Made by a program: the position numbers and the translations under genes. Of a stretch of 64,000 nt of DNA, positions 49,276 to 59,351 are shown piece after piece. This DNA is from an uncultured Pirellulaceae bacterium (GTDB taxonomy: Bacteria > Planctomycetota > Planctomycetia > Pirellulales > Pirellulaceae). The stretch is from NCBI GenBank assembly GCA_938084685.1, contig CALKGE010000001.1:1-64000 (forward strand), read 5' to 3'. Under the pieces are notes generated by a model. The model ran no database searches. It saw only the letters and a program-made list of their open reading frames with translations, and was not told where the DNA came from. Position 1 is the first letter of the stretch; the number at the start of each line of letters is the position of its first letter.

Positions 49276-50033
49276 TACTTCTCTTTCGTTAGTTCCCACG
49301 CTTTTTCTATCGCTCGAGCGCCACCGCTATCAAACAATTCCAGTTCTGACCGGATGAAGGGGAAATAGTCGTTGGTGCCAAAGTAAGCTTCTGTAGCTTC
49401 AGCAAAATATTCCATTTGATTCGTTGTGCTGTAATGCTTTACCTGTTTACCATTACTTCGCATTACCTTCTGATATTGCCCGGTCTTCATCGCAGCCCGA
49501 AAGGCTTTCAGAATACCCGGATTGTCAAACCCTTCTGACAGGAACTGATCATGATAAGCATGCGCCAATTCATGTAATACCATATAGGGTTGAGAAATTG
49601 TCCATTTGACAAAGTTCTGTGCATTGGAGATTTCAACACACTTAACCTTATCCGGATTCATATCGTTATCAACCAACCACTGCCGGCCCGGATGGTAGGC
49701 AGCACACGGGTGATGAGGTTCTTCGTATTCCAGCCAAATCACCACCTGCTGAAGTTTTGTAACAGCGGATGCTGGCATCACTCGCTCAATTTTAAAGAGC
49801 TGGTGATCCATGACTTCCATGGCCTGCTTGTACAAATCACTGTGCCCCCGCATTAACAACTTGTTGACACGTAACGTGTACCCGCGCAGGTTGATATCAC
49901 GGTAATTTGATGTCGGGGCGTAATGCCGAGTTTGATCAATCGTTCTCTTTTCCGAACCAGCCGGTTTATCCTGGCTGTAAAGCTCGGAAATACAAACAAA
50001 GACCAACAACAGTACCAATGGCATGTTTCTCAT
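49275..50033 (-). CDS. Secreted gluzincin-like zinc peptidase
   Basis: A signal peptide (MRNMPLVLLLVFVCISELYSQ) indicates export. H154ELAH158 is the zinc helix, and E208YFAE212 with EATEAYFG downstream gives the Glu third ligand expected of gluzincins. This layout recalls the anthrax-toxin/Mlc-titration-factor group, but substrate is unknown. The gene is coupled to the L-fuconate-dehydratase-like gene by a one-base overlap, a curious pairing. It has 252 residues. Confidence 0.85.
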   Translation of the reverse strand: MRNMPLVLLLVFVCISELYSQDKPAGSEKRTIDQTRHYAPTSNYRDINLRGYTLRVNKLLMRGHSDLYKQAMEVMDHQLFKIERVMPASAVTKLQQVVIWLEYEEPHHPCAAYHPGRQWLVDNDMNPDKVKCVEISNAQNFVKWTISQPYMVLHELAHAYHDQFLSEGFDNPGILKAFRAAMKTGQYQKVMRSNGKQVKHYSTTNQMEYFAEATEAYFGTNDYFPFIRSELELFDSGGARAIEKAWELTKEK

Positions 50034-50223
50034 GGTGATACTCCATAAAAATTCAATCCATCCTCAGCATACCAAATCTGATTCCACTTCAAGAGTCCCC
50101 CTGAAAGTGTCAGTTCGATGACAGACATTCGCTATCCGACTTGCTCAATGCCAGTACAATGACGGCTATCCTGCTCAAGTTCAATCTATCGGTATTCAGC
50201 CCTTTCCCTGATAGATCCTGTCA

Positions 50224-51456
50224 TTGAACGCGTTTGTGACTTCTGAGCCTCCCCCCTGGATTCATCCCGATATTTCCAGATGGATCGGCCCCAGACAATA
50301 CTGTTACCAGTTACCACCCAACCCGCCCAACAGATCGGTGGCCATAGTTTCATCTCGGGTTACACGCCCTCTGTATGAGCAACATGAATGGTTTGGGAAA
50401 CTACGCCGGACCCTTAAATCACTAACCAACTCCAATTCGCCGCTGCTAACTACTCCCAAAACATCAACCCACCGTTTTCTCACAGCCTACGCGGTTAAAC
50501 ATGGAATTCCGGTCGCTCAGACTACCTTCTGCCAGTGCCACTCGCATTGGATCAATCAGACTCGAGACCCGACATCGTTCAGACCATACGAATGTGTGAT
50601 CAGCCCTTTGACTCAATACCATCTGGAAACAAATGTCATCCTGCCTCATCTTCCCCTACGGGATCGACTGTTGGTGGGTGGAGCTCATCAACTGTATGTC
50701 CTTGACGCTCGTCCACTGAGTAAAACTGCTCAACTACTTGGTTATCGAACGTGGTGCACTATCCACTGTGAGCCATCCTCTCATGCTCCATCTGCCGCAA
50801 TGCTACCAGCTTCCAGAGGTTCTACAGAAACCTATCCACTCGCTCCTGTTCCCGACTGGTTCACTCGACACTCATCACTTGCCCATTGGACCCGCGCAGT
50901 CGATGGCCCCTGGCCAGGTCAATCTGCTGAAAGCTGGATTAATCAGCTTATTGATGGGAATAAACAGGCAAATCACTCAGCAATCGCCACGCTAACCAAT
51001 ATCGTCGTTCAACAACGAATCCTGGGTTCATGCCGTACCATTCGAGAAGGCCATAAGGTTGTCTGCTTAACGGCAGTACCACTACATCAATGGCCCCTAC
51101 GAGCGGTTTACCGTTCACACCTCAGGCGGTGGGACTTCTGTCCCTATGGAATCCTACTGGGCCCCAGGGCGGTAAAGATGTTGAATCCCCGAAAAGTCAG
51201 TTACGGTGGTGAAGAACTCTGGAAAACGTTACCTCCCGCAGACCGACCGTTCTTTCAGGCAAACGATTGTCAGATCGATTGGCGAGTAGAACAGGAATAT
51301 CGTATTGTAGGAGATCTTGATTTGAGCCACTTTCAGCCTGACGACCTGATTGTCTTTACAAAAACGCAAGCAGAAGCCAACACGCTGCAATCAAACTCCA
51401 TCTGGCCTGTGTTCCCGTTCGATTATTTAGCCGAGCTTGCTAAAATACAGGCGTAG
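50224..51456 (+). CDS. Unrecognised 410-residue protein, possible SLOG/AbiG-like two-part protein
   Basis: No family is recognised with confidence. The N-terminal half (about residues 35-100: VAIVSSRVTRPLYEQHEWF, LLTTPKTSTHRFLTAYAV) has a Rossmann-type strand-helix pattern recalling SLOG-like nucleotide-binding folds. The C-terminal half shows VVCLTAVPLHQWP, FCPYGILLGPRA, SYGGEEL and WRVEQEYRIVGDLDL (W353), wording that vaguely resembles AbiGi/DUF2971-type domains. Both comparisons are by eye only. The start (TTG 50224) is uncertain since Met is rare in the first 190 residues. It runs 34 nt ahead of the Ser/Thr kinase on the same strand. Confidence 0.6.
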   Translation: MNAFVTSEPPPWIHPDISRWIGPRQYCYQLPPNPPNRSVAIVSSRVTRPLYEQHEWFGKLRRTLKSLTNSNSPLLTTPKTSTHRFLTAYAVKHGIPVAQTTFCQCHSHWINQTRDPTSFRPYECVISPLTQYHLETNVILPHLPLRDRLLVGGAHQLYVLDARPLSKTAQLLGYRTWCTIHCEPSSHAPSAAMLPASRGSTETYPLAPVPDWFTRHSSLAHWTRAVDGPWPGQSAESWINQLIDGNKQANHSAIATLTNIVVQQRILGSCRTIREGHKVVCLTAVPLHQWPLRAVYRSHLRRWDFCPYGILLGPRAVKMLNPRKVSYGGEELWKTLPPADRPFFQANDCQIDWRVEQEYRIVGDLDLSHFQPDDLIVFTKTQAEANTLQSNSIWPVFPFDYLAELAKIQA

Positions 51457-51490
51457 ACAACCCAATTGCCACTTCAAACAATAAGAATGA

Positions 51491-53167
51491 ATGTCTGTTT
51501 CACGTAAACTGTTTATTGAGAATCTGGAAAATGCTGGTGTCCTGTCGGAAGAACAGGTTCGAGACAGGATAGCTGAGCTGCCTACTGAGCAGCAGCCTAT
51601 CGACGGTGACACACTGGCGGACTTACTGATCCAGGATGGCACACTGACCTCGTATCAGGCGGAACAACTAAATCGCGCAACACCCAGAAACCTTCGTTTC
51701 GGTAATTATCAGCTTGTCGACATTCTGGGACGGGGTGGGATGGGTACCGTTTACAAAGCCGTTCATACCGTCATGAAGCATGAAGTGGCCATTAAAGTGA
51801 TTTCGCAGGAGTCCAGTGATAACACCGATAATCATTTCAAGCGATTCCAACGCGAAGTCCAAGCTGTTGCCAAACTCTCCCACGACAATATTGTATCCGC
51901 GCTCGATGCCGGTGAAGAAGAGGGGAAATTCTTTCTGGTCATGGAACTCGTTCATGGAGATGACCTTGGGAAAATCTCGAAGTGCGAGGGAAAGCTTCCT
52001 GTTCATGAAGTAATCGACTACGTCATGCAAACAGCCGTCGGACTCAAGTATGCTCATCAGGAAGGAATCGTTCATCGAGATATTAAACCTCATAACCTGT
52101 TGCTTTCCAGCGACGGCATGGTCAAGATCCTTGATCTAGGACTGGTTTCACTGCAGCGATCAGAAGATGCATTGGAAGATAGTCTGACAGGTCAGGACCA
52201 AATCATCGGCACGATCGATTACATGTCTCCCGAGCAAGCCAAGGACGTACACGCTGTCGATGCCCGCACCGATATCTACAGCCTCGGCTGCACATTGTTT
52301 CGGCTCCTGACAGGCGTCGTTCCTTATCAGGGAAAATCTGCCATCGAGCGTCTGCTCGCTCATCGTGATAACCCTATCCCATCTCTGCATGACTTTCGGT
52401 CCGACGTTCCGGAACTTCTCGATCAAATATTCCAGCGGATGGTGGCTAAGGAGCCGGAAGATCGCTACCAGACCATGGAGGAGCTGCTGGAAGCGCTGGA
52501 GACCTGTCGACTGGCAAATGCTACCGTCGCACCCACGATTCTGACCGACCAGTCTCCACTGCCAGCAATCGAAGAATTCACTTTAGATTTGGATGGTAAT
52601 GAAATATCAACAGTCGAAATTGCTCGAGAAGAAGTCGAATCGATCAATACTTCGGACCAACCTTTACCTGCTAAAGTTAAGGCTGTTCCCACAATTGCCT
52701 CTGGGCAGATTTCTGAAACCATCACAAGAACGCGACGATTTGGCCGAGGCAATTCGATTCTGGTCGCTCTAGCGATTCTGATACTGGCGGGCGTCGGTGG
52801 TGCGTTATGGTATACCAGCCGGCCTGGCTATGTTGAGGTTGATTTTCCCATCGAATACAGGGAGGGTCGCTGGGAAATTGAAATTCGGGATAAGAATGAA
52901 AATCGAGTCCTGCACTTGACCGAACGCGATGCCGAAGGCTTTGACAATTCCAATCCCATCAAACTCTCACTCGACCCGGGTGCGTACACCTACTATATGT
53001 CTCGACCTCCTTTTTTCCCAAACAAAGGTCGTTTCACAATGGACCGAGGAAAGACAATTCTGATCGATGGGTCAGACTGGGAAACCAGCGACCTGCAGGA
53101 ACTGGGACTTATCGGAAACGACCCTCCGGACGATTCAGAAAACGGAGAATCCACACCGGATAATTGA
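51491..53167 (+). CDS. Membrane Ser/Thr protein kinase
   Basis: This is a Hanks-type kinase. An N-terminal module of about 65 residues (LFIENLENAGVLSEEQ, DGTLTSYQAEQL) typical of planctomycete kinases precedes the kinase domain: GRGGMGTVY loop (80-88), catalytic Lys in VAIKV (K102), HRDIKPHN (D197), DLG in place of DFG (215-217), GTIDYMSPEQA. A transmembrane helix follows (about 421-440) and then a roughly 120-residue extracytoplasmic domain of unknown type. Its 558 residues are common for this family. It follows the unknown 410-residue gene closely and is convergent with an amidohydrolase. Confidence 0.93.
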   Translation: MSVSRKLFIENLENAGVLSEEQVRDRIAELPTEQQPIDGDTLADLLIQDGTLTSYQAEQLNRATPRNLRFGNYQLVDILGRGGMGTVYKAVHTVMKHEVAIKVISQESSDNTDNHFKRFQREVQAVAKLSHDNIVSALDAGEEEGKFFLVMELVHGDDLGKISKCEGKLPVHEVIDYVMQTAVGLKYAHQEGIVHRDIKPHNLLLSSDGMVKILDLGLVSLQRSEDALEDSLTGQDQIIGTIDYMSPEQAKDVHAVDARTDIYSLGCTLFRLLTGVVPYQGKSAIERLLAHRDNPIPSLHDFRSDVPELLDQIFQRMVAKEPEDRYQTMEELLEALETCRLANATVAPTILTDQSPLPAIEEFTLDLDGNEISTVEIAREEVESINTSDQPLPAKVKAVPTIASGQISETITRTRRFGRGNSILVALAILILAGVGGALWYTSRPGYVEVDFPIEYREGRWEIEIRDKNENRVLHLTERDAEGFDNSNPIKLSLDPGAYTYYMSRPPFFPNKGRFTMDRGKTILIDGSDWETSDLQELGLIGNDPPDDSENGESTPDN

Positions 53168-53243
53168 TGTCTCACCAGACCGTCTCTGCCTGCAGGCGTC
53201 TGATTCATGTTCTGCTGCCAGCATTGAGGTCTGATCAATATCT

Positions 53244-54575
53244 CTAATTCTGTTTCACTTCGGTGGTAGCTCGATTGATCCGCTGGTCATATTTGAAATA
53301 CAGCTTTTTGTGTCTATCCGAAAGATCGACGCGGCGTCCTTGAATAAATGCTGCTTCCACATGCGTGCGAATATCCAGAATATTGCCATCGGTGATCACA
53401 AGCGTCGCGTCCTTTCCCTGTTCCAAACTTCCCACCTGCTTATCCACTCCCAGTATTTCAGCTGTACTCAGGGTAATTGAACGTAAAGCAGCATCCATGG
53501 GTAATCCATAAGCATGAGCTGTACCGGCGTGAAAAGGCAGATTCCGTACCATGGAAGCTCCAAATCGACCATCAGACGCAATACAAAACCGGACACCAGC
53601 CTTATGTAATAAAGCAGGAAGCTCATAGGGCAGGTCGTAGTAATCGTCGTCCCGCCGGGGAGTTCGATAAACGCCCCCCAGGATGACCGCGACGTCATGC
53701 TTTTTGAGTAACTCGGTACAGTGAATCGCATCGTAGCCACCGCTGATAATCAGCTTCACCTTCTGCCTTACAGCGAAAGCAACTGCTGCCTGAATCTGAT
53801 CGGCATTTTCTGCATTGGCAATCACCGGGATTTTGCCTCCCAGCACATCGCGCATGGCTTCCCACTTCAGATCGATTTTTGCTGCAGGATTTTGACGACG
53901 GGCCTCATCATAACGCCGAGCCATGTTAAAGAACTCTTCCAACTGCTGCATGTTTTTGTCGCGTGCATTAGCTGCGTTTTTCTCGCTACTGGTCAGCTGC
54001 CAGTCACTCACCGTAGCCATGAGAGGCCAATTAACATGCAGGCCTGCTCCCGAACGAATGGTCAGGTCTTCATACGTCCAACCGTCCAGCTGGATTACAG
54101 CACTCTGCCCGGAGACCACTCCTCCTGAAGGAGCGGTCAGGCACAGCAGGACTCCATTACTTCGCGTGGTCGGGATGATTTCACTATCCGGATTAATAGC
54201 AACATGGGCTTTGACGTTGGGATTGAAATTACCTGTCTCCCGTTCGTCTCGTGTTGCACGCACAGCATTGATTTCCACGAGTCCCATATTACTGTTGGCA
54301 TCGATCAGTCCCGGGAATATATGCTTACCTTTGACATTGATGACTTCAACGTCGGCGGGCAGATCCACTTCGGCGCCAACAGCGGTGATCCTGCCATCGG
54401 TGAATAGCAAAGTACCACCAGGAATCGTCTCTCCACTGACCGTATGAATCGTTCCGCCTACTAACGCGATTGGATGATCCTGTTTCGCTCCTGGAACTTC
54501 AGGCACGGCTGCCCAGCTCAAGGAAGTAAGCAGCAGACCAACTGCCATGACCAGAACATTTCTGCAATTAACCAT
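53244..54575 (-). CDS. Exported amidohydrolase-family protein with degenerate metal site
   Basis: A signal peptide (MVNCRNVLVMAVGLLLTSLSWA) is followed by an amidohydrolase-like beta/alpha barrel with the usual GGTIHTVSGETIPGGTLLFTDGRITAVG start and VGSLEQGKDATLVITDG end. The expected DAHxH metal motif is GLIDANSN, and the later Lys/His positions show IANAENA and IISGGYDA, though IASDGRFG keeps Asp. Catalytic activity is doubtful. Start chosen at ATG 54575 for the adjacent signal peptide; the frame opens at 54644, overlapping the upstream gene. It has 443 residues. Confidence 0.83.
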   Translation of the reverse strand: MVNCRNVLVMAVGLLLTSLSWAAVPEVPGAKQDHPIALVGGTIHTVSGETIPGGTLLFTDGRITAVGAEVDLPADVEVINVKGKHIFPGLIDANSNMGLVEINAVRATRDERETGNFNPNVKAHVAINPDSEIIPTTRSNGVLLCLTAPSGGVVSGQSAVIQLDGWTYEDLTIRSGAGLHVNWPLMATVSDWQLTSSEKNAANARDKNMQQLEEFFNMARRYDEARRQNPAAKIDLKWEAMRDVLGGKIPVIANAENADQIQAAVAFAVRQKVKLIISGGYDAIHCTELLKKHDVAVILGGVYRTPRRDDDYYDLPYELPALLHKAGVRFCIASDGRFGASMVRNLPFHAGTAHAYGLPMDAALRSITLSTAEILGVDKQVGSLEQGKDATLVITDGNILDIRTHVEAAFIQGRRVDLSDRHKKLYFKYDQRINRATTEVKQN

Positions 54576-54630
54576 TGGTAGACTTTCATAGTGATTTCCA
54601 GAACGATTCGATGAGTAACTTTGTTTCGCC

Positions 54631-57600
54631 TTATTCATTTCCACCTGCCCGATTCTCCCTATTCTGTTGTTCCAGTTGCTCCATCTGCTCCTGATTGATC
54701 AATTGCATCAACTGCTGCAGCCGACTTTGCTGCTGCCCTGCGTGAAAGCATTGATTGGAATGACGGTGAGTACGGCAAAAGACATCTTCGCGAGGCCACA
54801 AATCAGACTCTTTCACTGGGTCTCCCGATTCCGTCAACATGGTTTCGTCCGACGTCAGGATTTTTTGAATCAACGCCTCACGACGTTGCTTCAGCATGAC
54901 GCGTGAAGCAATATCCTCTTCACGGTCAAAGTATTTGCGGCCATCGATCCAGGTCTGTTCGCAGCGGCTGAATACAGAAAGCGGATCTCCACTCCAAATC
55001 ACAAAATCGGCATGTTTACCTGTTTCCAACGAACCTACAAACTGTTCTATACGCAGTTGTTTGGCTGGGTTCAGTGTGACAAATTTCAGAGCTTCGGCGG
55101 GACTCACGCCACCGTATCTCACTGCCTTAGCCGCCTCATGGTTCAGGTGACGGCCCAGCTCGCGATCGTCCGAATTGAAGGATACAACGATACCTGCTTT
55201 GTGCATCAATTTACCGTTATACGGAATAGCATCCATCACCTCGTACTTGTAAGCCCACCAGTCAGCAAAGGTGGACCCCATGGCCCCGTGAGCCGCCATC
55301 TCCTCGGCGACCTTATACCCTTCCAGAATATGTTGCAGCGTTCCGACGGTGACATTGAATTCTTCCAGCGTTCTCAAGAGAGCAAGTATCTCATCCTGAC
55401 GGTAGCTGTGGCAGTGAATCCATCGTTTGTGATCCAGAACCTCAGCAATCGCTTCCAACTCGTAATCAAAGCGGGGTGGTACACCTTTCTTTGTGGCATT
55501 CCATTGAGTCCAATCCTTCTTGTACTGTCGAGCTCTCACAAAAGCATCACGAATAATCTGTTCCACTCCCATTCGTGTTTGAGGGTAACGGGTTGTATAA
55601 TCATCCCCCCAGTTGCTTTGCTTTACGTTCTCTCCTAACGCGAACTTGATACCCAATGGCGCACCGATGAACTTCAATTCTTCGCCCGTTGCCCCCCATC
55701 GCAGCTTGATGACCTGGTTCTGCCCGCCGATCGGATTCGCCGAACCATGTAAAATATTAGACGTCGTCACGCCACCAGCTAGCTGGCGATAAATCGTTTT
55801 ATCATGAGCATCAATAAAGTCACCAATTCGGACTTCCGCAGTAATCGCCTGAGCACTTTCATTGATACCGCCATCGGTTGCCATGTGACTGTGAGCGTCA
55901 ATAATACCGGCAGTCACATGCTGACCCTGCAGGTCTACCACAGTCGCACCCCGAGGCGATTTTAGATCATCGCCTACTGCAATGATTTTCCCTTGATCCA
56001 CGAGCATGCTGCCCTTTTCCAGAATTCCCTGAGGACCGGACGTCCAAATCGTGGCATTCGTCAGAAACAGAAGTTTCGCCTGAGCTGGCGGCTGGTCACG
56101 ACCAAAAGCTCCCAATGGATAGTTCACTTCGAACATTGCTGCCGTAGCTTCCCCAGATGCGTCAGTCTCCTGAGGTTCATCCACGTCCTCGGAACCTTCT
56201 TCACTCATGATTGCGGTGGCAGCGATCTTTCCTGACGTGCCATCGGTAGCAACCCATTGTCCAACTCCCTGCTGTGCCTGGGAATCAACAAAAGTCAAAG
56301 TGAATCGAATCAGACCTTCTTTACCAAACTGGTCAGCCGGCAGAACAGCACTCAGACGAGCATCACGAATGGATGCTTTTGATAATTTGACGGTGATCAT
56401 CTGATCGTCAGCATCGACCAGCCGCACGGCTCCCTCCAGAGCAGGTGCTTTGCCACTCAGCTCCAGAGTCAGATCACGGGCTTCCAGATCGCCTGATAAT
56501 TTCCAACTGCCATCCAGTACCAAGAGTGGTGAAGGGGAGAATTCGAAGCGTTCGCCGGTCACCCAGACCTCTGCAATTTCCGCTCCATCTTCAAACAGAT
56601 TACCTGATGAAATAACCAGGCTGGCCAGATAGTTCTTTTCGACCTTCCCCAACACGGAATCCATGCCAGTCAACTCGGCTGGAACCGTCGTAATGGCTGC
56701 CAATGCTGCAGTTTGAGTTAGTCCACGTTTTACTGCCTGTCGAACTTTCTTCAGAAACTCTTCACGGTCGTTTAATCCCTGAGTCGTCAGGGCGACAGTT
56801 GCCCCTGCCTTCACTAAACGGCCCGGATTTTCTGGAGCCAGGTCCCAGTGCATCATACTTTCAAGTGATACGGCCCGAGCCGACTCAATACTGCCGACAT
56901 TGGGTGCCGTGGGGAAATTGACCGGTAGAATAATGGAACGTCGGGTCGCTAGGATACTACTTAGACGCTGGTACTCATACCCGGAACCCACCATGATCGC
57001 CTGGATCCCAAACTGTTTTGCAAACCGGTCTGCTCGCAGAAAAAACTGCTCATCACTGGTTTCAAATACGACCACCTGAGAATCACTCAAAACAGGATCA
57101 AGTGCTGCTAAAGCATCATTACGTTCCGGCCTCGGATTGGCCGGATTACTTTGATGAGCTTCCCAGGCTTTGGCATACCAGGCGGTGTCCATCAGTGCCT
57201 GCCTGGCCAAAGCAACGGCTCCCATGGGAGAATTTGGATACTTATCTCGGCTTCGTCCCCGAGGCACGGTAAGCCGCAAATGCTGAAACAGGTCAGCTTG
57301 GAGCACGGCAGTACTATTGTCACCGGTTCCAGTCGAAACCAGAACACTTGTACCACGAATGATTCCAGTTTTGGGTGCAAGCACTCGCGCAGCAAATCCT
57401 TGGCTACGAAACTGGCGATTGATGTTTTCATCAGCAGCATAGACGTCGGCCACAGAAAGTTGCGGCGTAACGGCGTCATTCCAGTACGGAGCTCCCTGGG
57501 TTGTCAGAGTACGATCAACCTCTGCGGGTGAATACGCATCGATAAAGCCGGCATACACGTAACGACCATCAAGTTCTATTACGTTGGCACCAGCTGGAAT

Positions 57601-57837
57601 ACGCTGATTGACTCCCACTTTACGGATCAGGTTACCTTCCAGAACGACATCCCCGTTTTCAATCACTTGCCCCGGTCTGACAACGATCGTCCCACCACGT
57701 AAAACCGTAATCGAAGGCGTATTGTCCTTTAAGCCAACCACTGGCCTGGAACCGGGTATCTGCCCAGCAGCCGGGATGGTTGTTAACACCGTAGCGGTGA
57801 ACGCGGCTGCCAGAAACCATCGATTTAAATTCTTCAT
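54631..57837 (-). CDS. Large exported two-domain amidohydrolase
   Basis: A signal peptide (MKNLNRWFLAAAFTATVLTTIPAAGQ) leads a 1068-residue protein with two amidohydrolase-like halves. The N-terminal half keeps the frame (VLRGGTIVVRPGQVIENGDVVLEGN) but has GFIDAYSP, VFETSD and LTTQGL where metal ligands should be. The C-terminal half (from about residue 600) is complete: GIIDAHSHM, WIHCHSYRQDE, LQHILEG and FNSDDREL. The C-terminus is Gln/Glu/Asn-rich. It lies 55 nt upstream of its smaller relative in the same orientation. Confidence 0.87.
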   Translation of the reverse strand: MKNLNRWFLAAAFTATVLTTIPAAGQIPGSRPVVGLKDNTPSITVLRGGTIVVRPGQVIENGDVVLEGNLIRKVGVNQRIPAGANVIELDGRYVYAGFIDAYSPAEVDRTLTTQGAPYWNDAVTPQLSVADVYAADENINRQFRSQGFAARVLAPKTGIIRGTSVLVSTGTGDNSTAVLQADLFQHLRLTVPRGRSRDKYPNSPMGAVALARQALMDTAWYAKAWEAHQSNPANPRPERNDALAALDPVLSDSQVVVFETSDEQFFLRADRFAKQFGIQAIMVGSGYEYQRLSSILATRRSIILPVNFPTAPNVGSIESARAVSLESMMHWDLAPENPGRLVKAGATVALTTQGLNDREEFLKKVRQAVKRGLTQTAALAAITTVPAELTGMDSVLGKVEKNYLASLVISSGNLFEDGAEIAEVWVTGERFEFSPSPLLVLDGSWKLSGDLEARDLTLELSGKAPALEGAVRLVDADDQMITVKLSKASIRDARLSAVLPADQFGKEGLIRFTLTFVDSQAQQGVGQWVATDGTSGKIAATAIMSEEGSEDVDEPQETDASGEATAAMFEVNYPLGAFGRDQPPAQAKLLFLTNATIWTSGPQGILEKGSMLVDQGKIIAVGDDLKSPRGATVVDLQGQHVTAGIIDAHSHMATDGGINESAQAITAEVRIGDFIDAHDKTIYRQLAGGVTTSNILHGSANPIGGQNQVIKLRWGATGEELKFIGAPLGIKFALGENVKQSNWGDDYTTRYPQTRMGVEQIIRDAFVRARQYKKDWTQWNATKKGVPPRFDYELEAIAEVLDHKRWIHCHSYRQDEILALLRTLEEFNVTVGTLQHILEGYKVAEEMAAHGAMGSTFADWWAYKYEVMDAIPYNGKLMHKAGIVVSFNSDDRELGRHLNHEAAKAVRYGGVSPAEALKFVTLNPAKQLRIEQFVGSLETGKHADFVIWSGDPLSVFSRCEQTWIDGRKYFDREEDIASRVMLKQRREALIQKILTSDETMLTESGDPVKESDLWPREDVFCRTHRHSNQCFHAGQQQSRLQQLMQLINQEQMEQLEQQNRENRAGGNE

Positions 57838-58002
57838 CTGGTAATACCTTTTTGTTGCTCTGTTTTTATGCACCTACAATCCTAAGTTATCCCTGGTGGT
57901 TTAGAAATCCTCGGGAATACGTTAATTTCATGTTCATTGACTGGTGTACAATAACGACACGGTTCCTGCCAGCTTGCTACAACCCGGACGCGGAAATCCT
58001 TT

Positions 58003-59346
58003 ATGCCAACTCGTAACGTTATGATCATCACGGCGGCCATGCTGTTGTCGATCATTTGCTATTCCAAGATCCCTCAGAACCAGTACGCTCAGTTCTATGA
58101 CCGAGCAACCAAAGTTTTGGGAAAACGCTACGTCCATGAAGTCGATCAGGAAAAATTATTCCAGGGCGCGATGACCGGCATGATGGCCACTCTGGATGAG
58201 CACTCCAATTATCTTCCCCCCCGACAGTACGAAGGACTTGATGCAATCCTCAATCAGGAATTTGGTGGGCTGGGAATTCAAATCGAAAGCCTTGAAGATT
58301 CGACAGAACTGAGAATTATTACACCTGTCCTGGGCAGTCCGGCTCTGGCTGCAGGCCTACAGGCAGATGACGTCATCGTGAAGATCGGAAACAAATTCAC
58401 CAAGGACATGCCAGAGGACGAATCCTTCAATCTGTTACGCGGCGCAGAAGGAACGTCGGTCGATTTATCCATCCGTCGGGATGGCCAGCCCGATCTGCTT
58501 GAATTCACAATCACGCGGAGGATTGTCAGAACGAGTACGTTACGAGGGTTTCAACGCCAGGAAAACGGAACCTGGGATTACCGTCTTCCAGCTCCGGATG
58601 GGCATTTCCTGTACCTTCAACTCACCGATTTCGGACAACGAACGGATCAGGAAGTTCGACAGGTCATGATAGCAGCTCAGGAATCGACTGGATATGAAGG
58701 TATTATTCTGGACTTACGAGGCAATGGTGGAGGGCTGTTACTTTCGGCCGTCGATGTCTGCGATCTCTTTATCGACGAAGAAACCGTGGTCAAAGTTCAG
58801 TACAGAGAAGAACAGCAGGATATTACGTATTCAAGCTCGGTAGGTGCAACGCTGGATGCGACTACTCCAATGGTCATTCTGATTGACCGTGATTCGGCTA
58901 GTGCAAGTGAAATCACGGCAGCCTGCCTGCAGGATTACGATAGGGCGGTCGTTATTGGTGAACGTAGTTACGGCAAAGGATCGGTGCAGGATGTCGTCGT
59001 ACTAGACACAGCAGGGGACAATCATGCCATTAAATACACCGTGGCCCATTATGTCCGACCCAGCGGCAAAAATATCCACCGCACCCAACCTGTCGAACAA
59101 ATGCCACCAGGTCAGGATTGGGGCGTACAGCCAAATGATGGATACGCACTGCCTTTTGACCAGCAGCAACGTCTGGCTTATCTCCAGGACAAACGAAAAC
59201 GCTTTATCATCAAACCGGCAAAGGATACCGGCGACACCGACAGCACTTCGGAAGAAACCACCATCGAGTTTGAAGACGATGATTCCGTCTTTATCGATTT
59301 ACACCTGCAGCGAGCCATTGAATATCTGAATTCACGGCAACTGTAA
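58003..59346 (+). CDS. S41 family C-terminal processing peptidase
   Basis: This is a periplasmic tail-cutting protease. The N-terminal hydrophobic segment (MIITAAMLLSIICYS) anchors it. A PDZ domain (about residues 85-160, with GSPALAAGLQADDVIVKIG) precedes the protease core. Catalytic residues fit Ser-Lys type: S300 in DSASASEI, D311, K325 in GKGSVQ (spacing 25 as in E. coli Tsp). It has 447 residues. It is divergent from the amidohydrolase pair and convergent with pntB, 5 nt away. Confidence 0.93.
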   Translation: MPTRNVMIITAAMLLSIICYSKIPQNQYAQFYDRATKVLGKRYVHEVDQEKLFQGAMTGMMATLDEHSNYLPPRQYEGLDAILNQEFGGLGIQIESLEDSTELRIITPVLGSPALAAGLQADDVIVKIGNKFTKDMPEDESFNLLRGAEGTSVDLSIRRDGQPDLLEFTITRRIVRTSTLRGFQRQENGTWDYRLPAPDGHFLYLQLTDFGQRTDQEVRQVMIAAQESTGYEGIILDLRGNGGGLLLSAVDVCDLFIDEETVVKVQYREEQQDITYSSSVGATLDATTPMVILIDRDSASASEITAACLQDYDRAVVIGERSYGKGSVQDVVVLDTAGDNHAIKYTVAHYVRPSGKNIHRTQPVEQMPPGQDWGVQPNDGYALPFDQQQRLAYLQDKRKRFIIKPAKDTGDTDSTSEETTIEFEDDDSVFIDLHLQRAIEYLNSRQL

Positions 59347-59351
59347 TCTGC

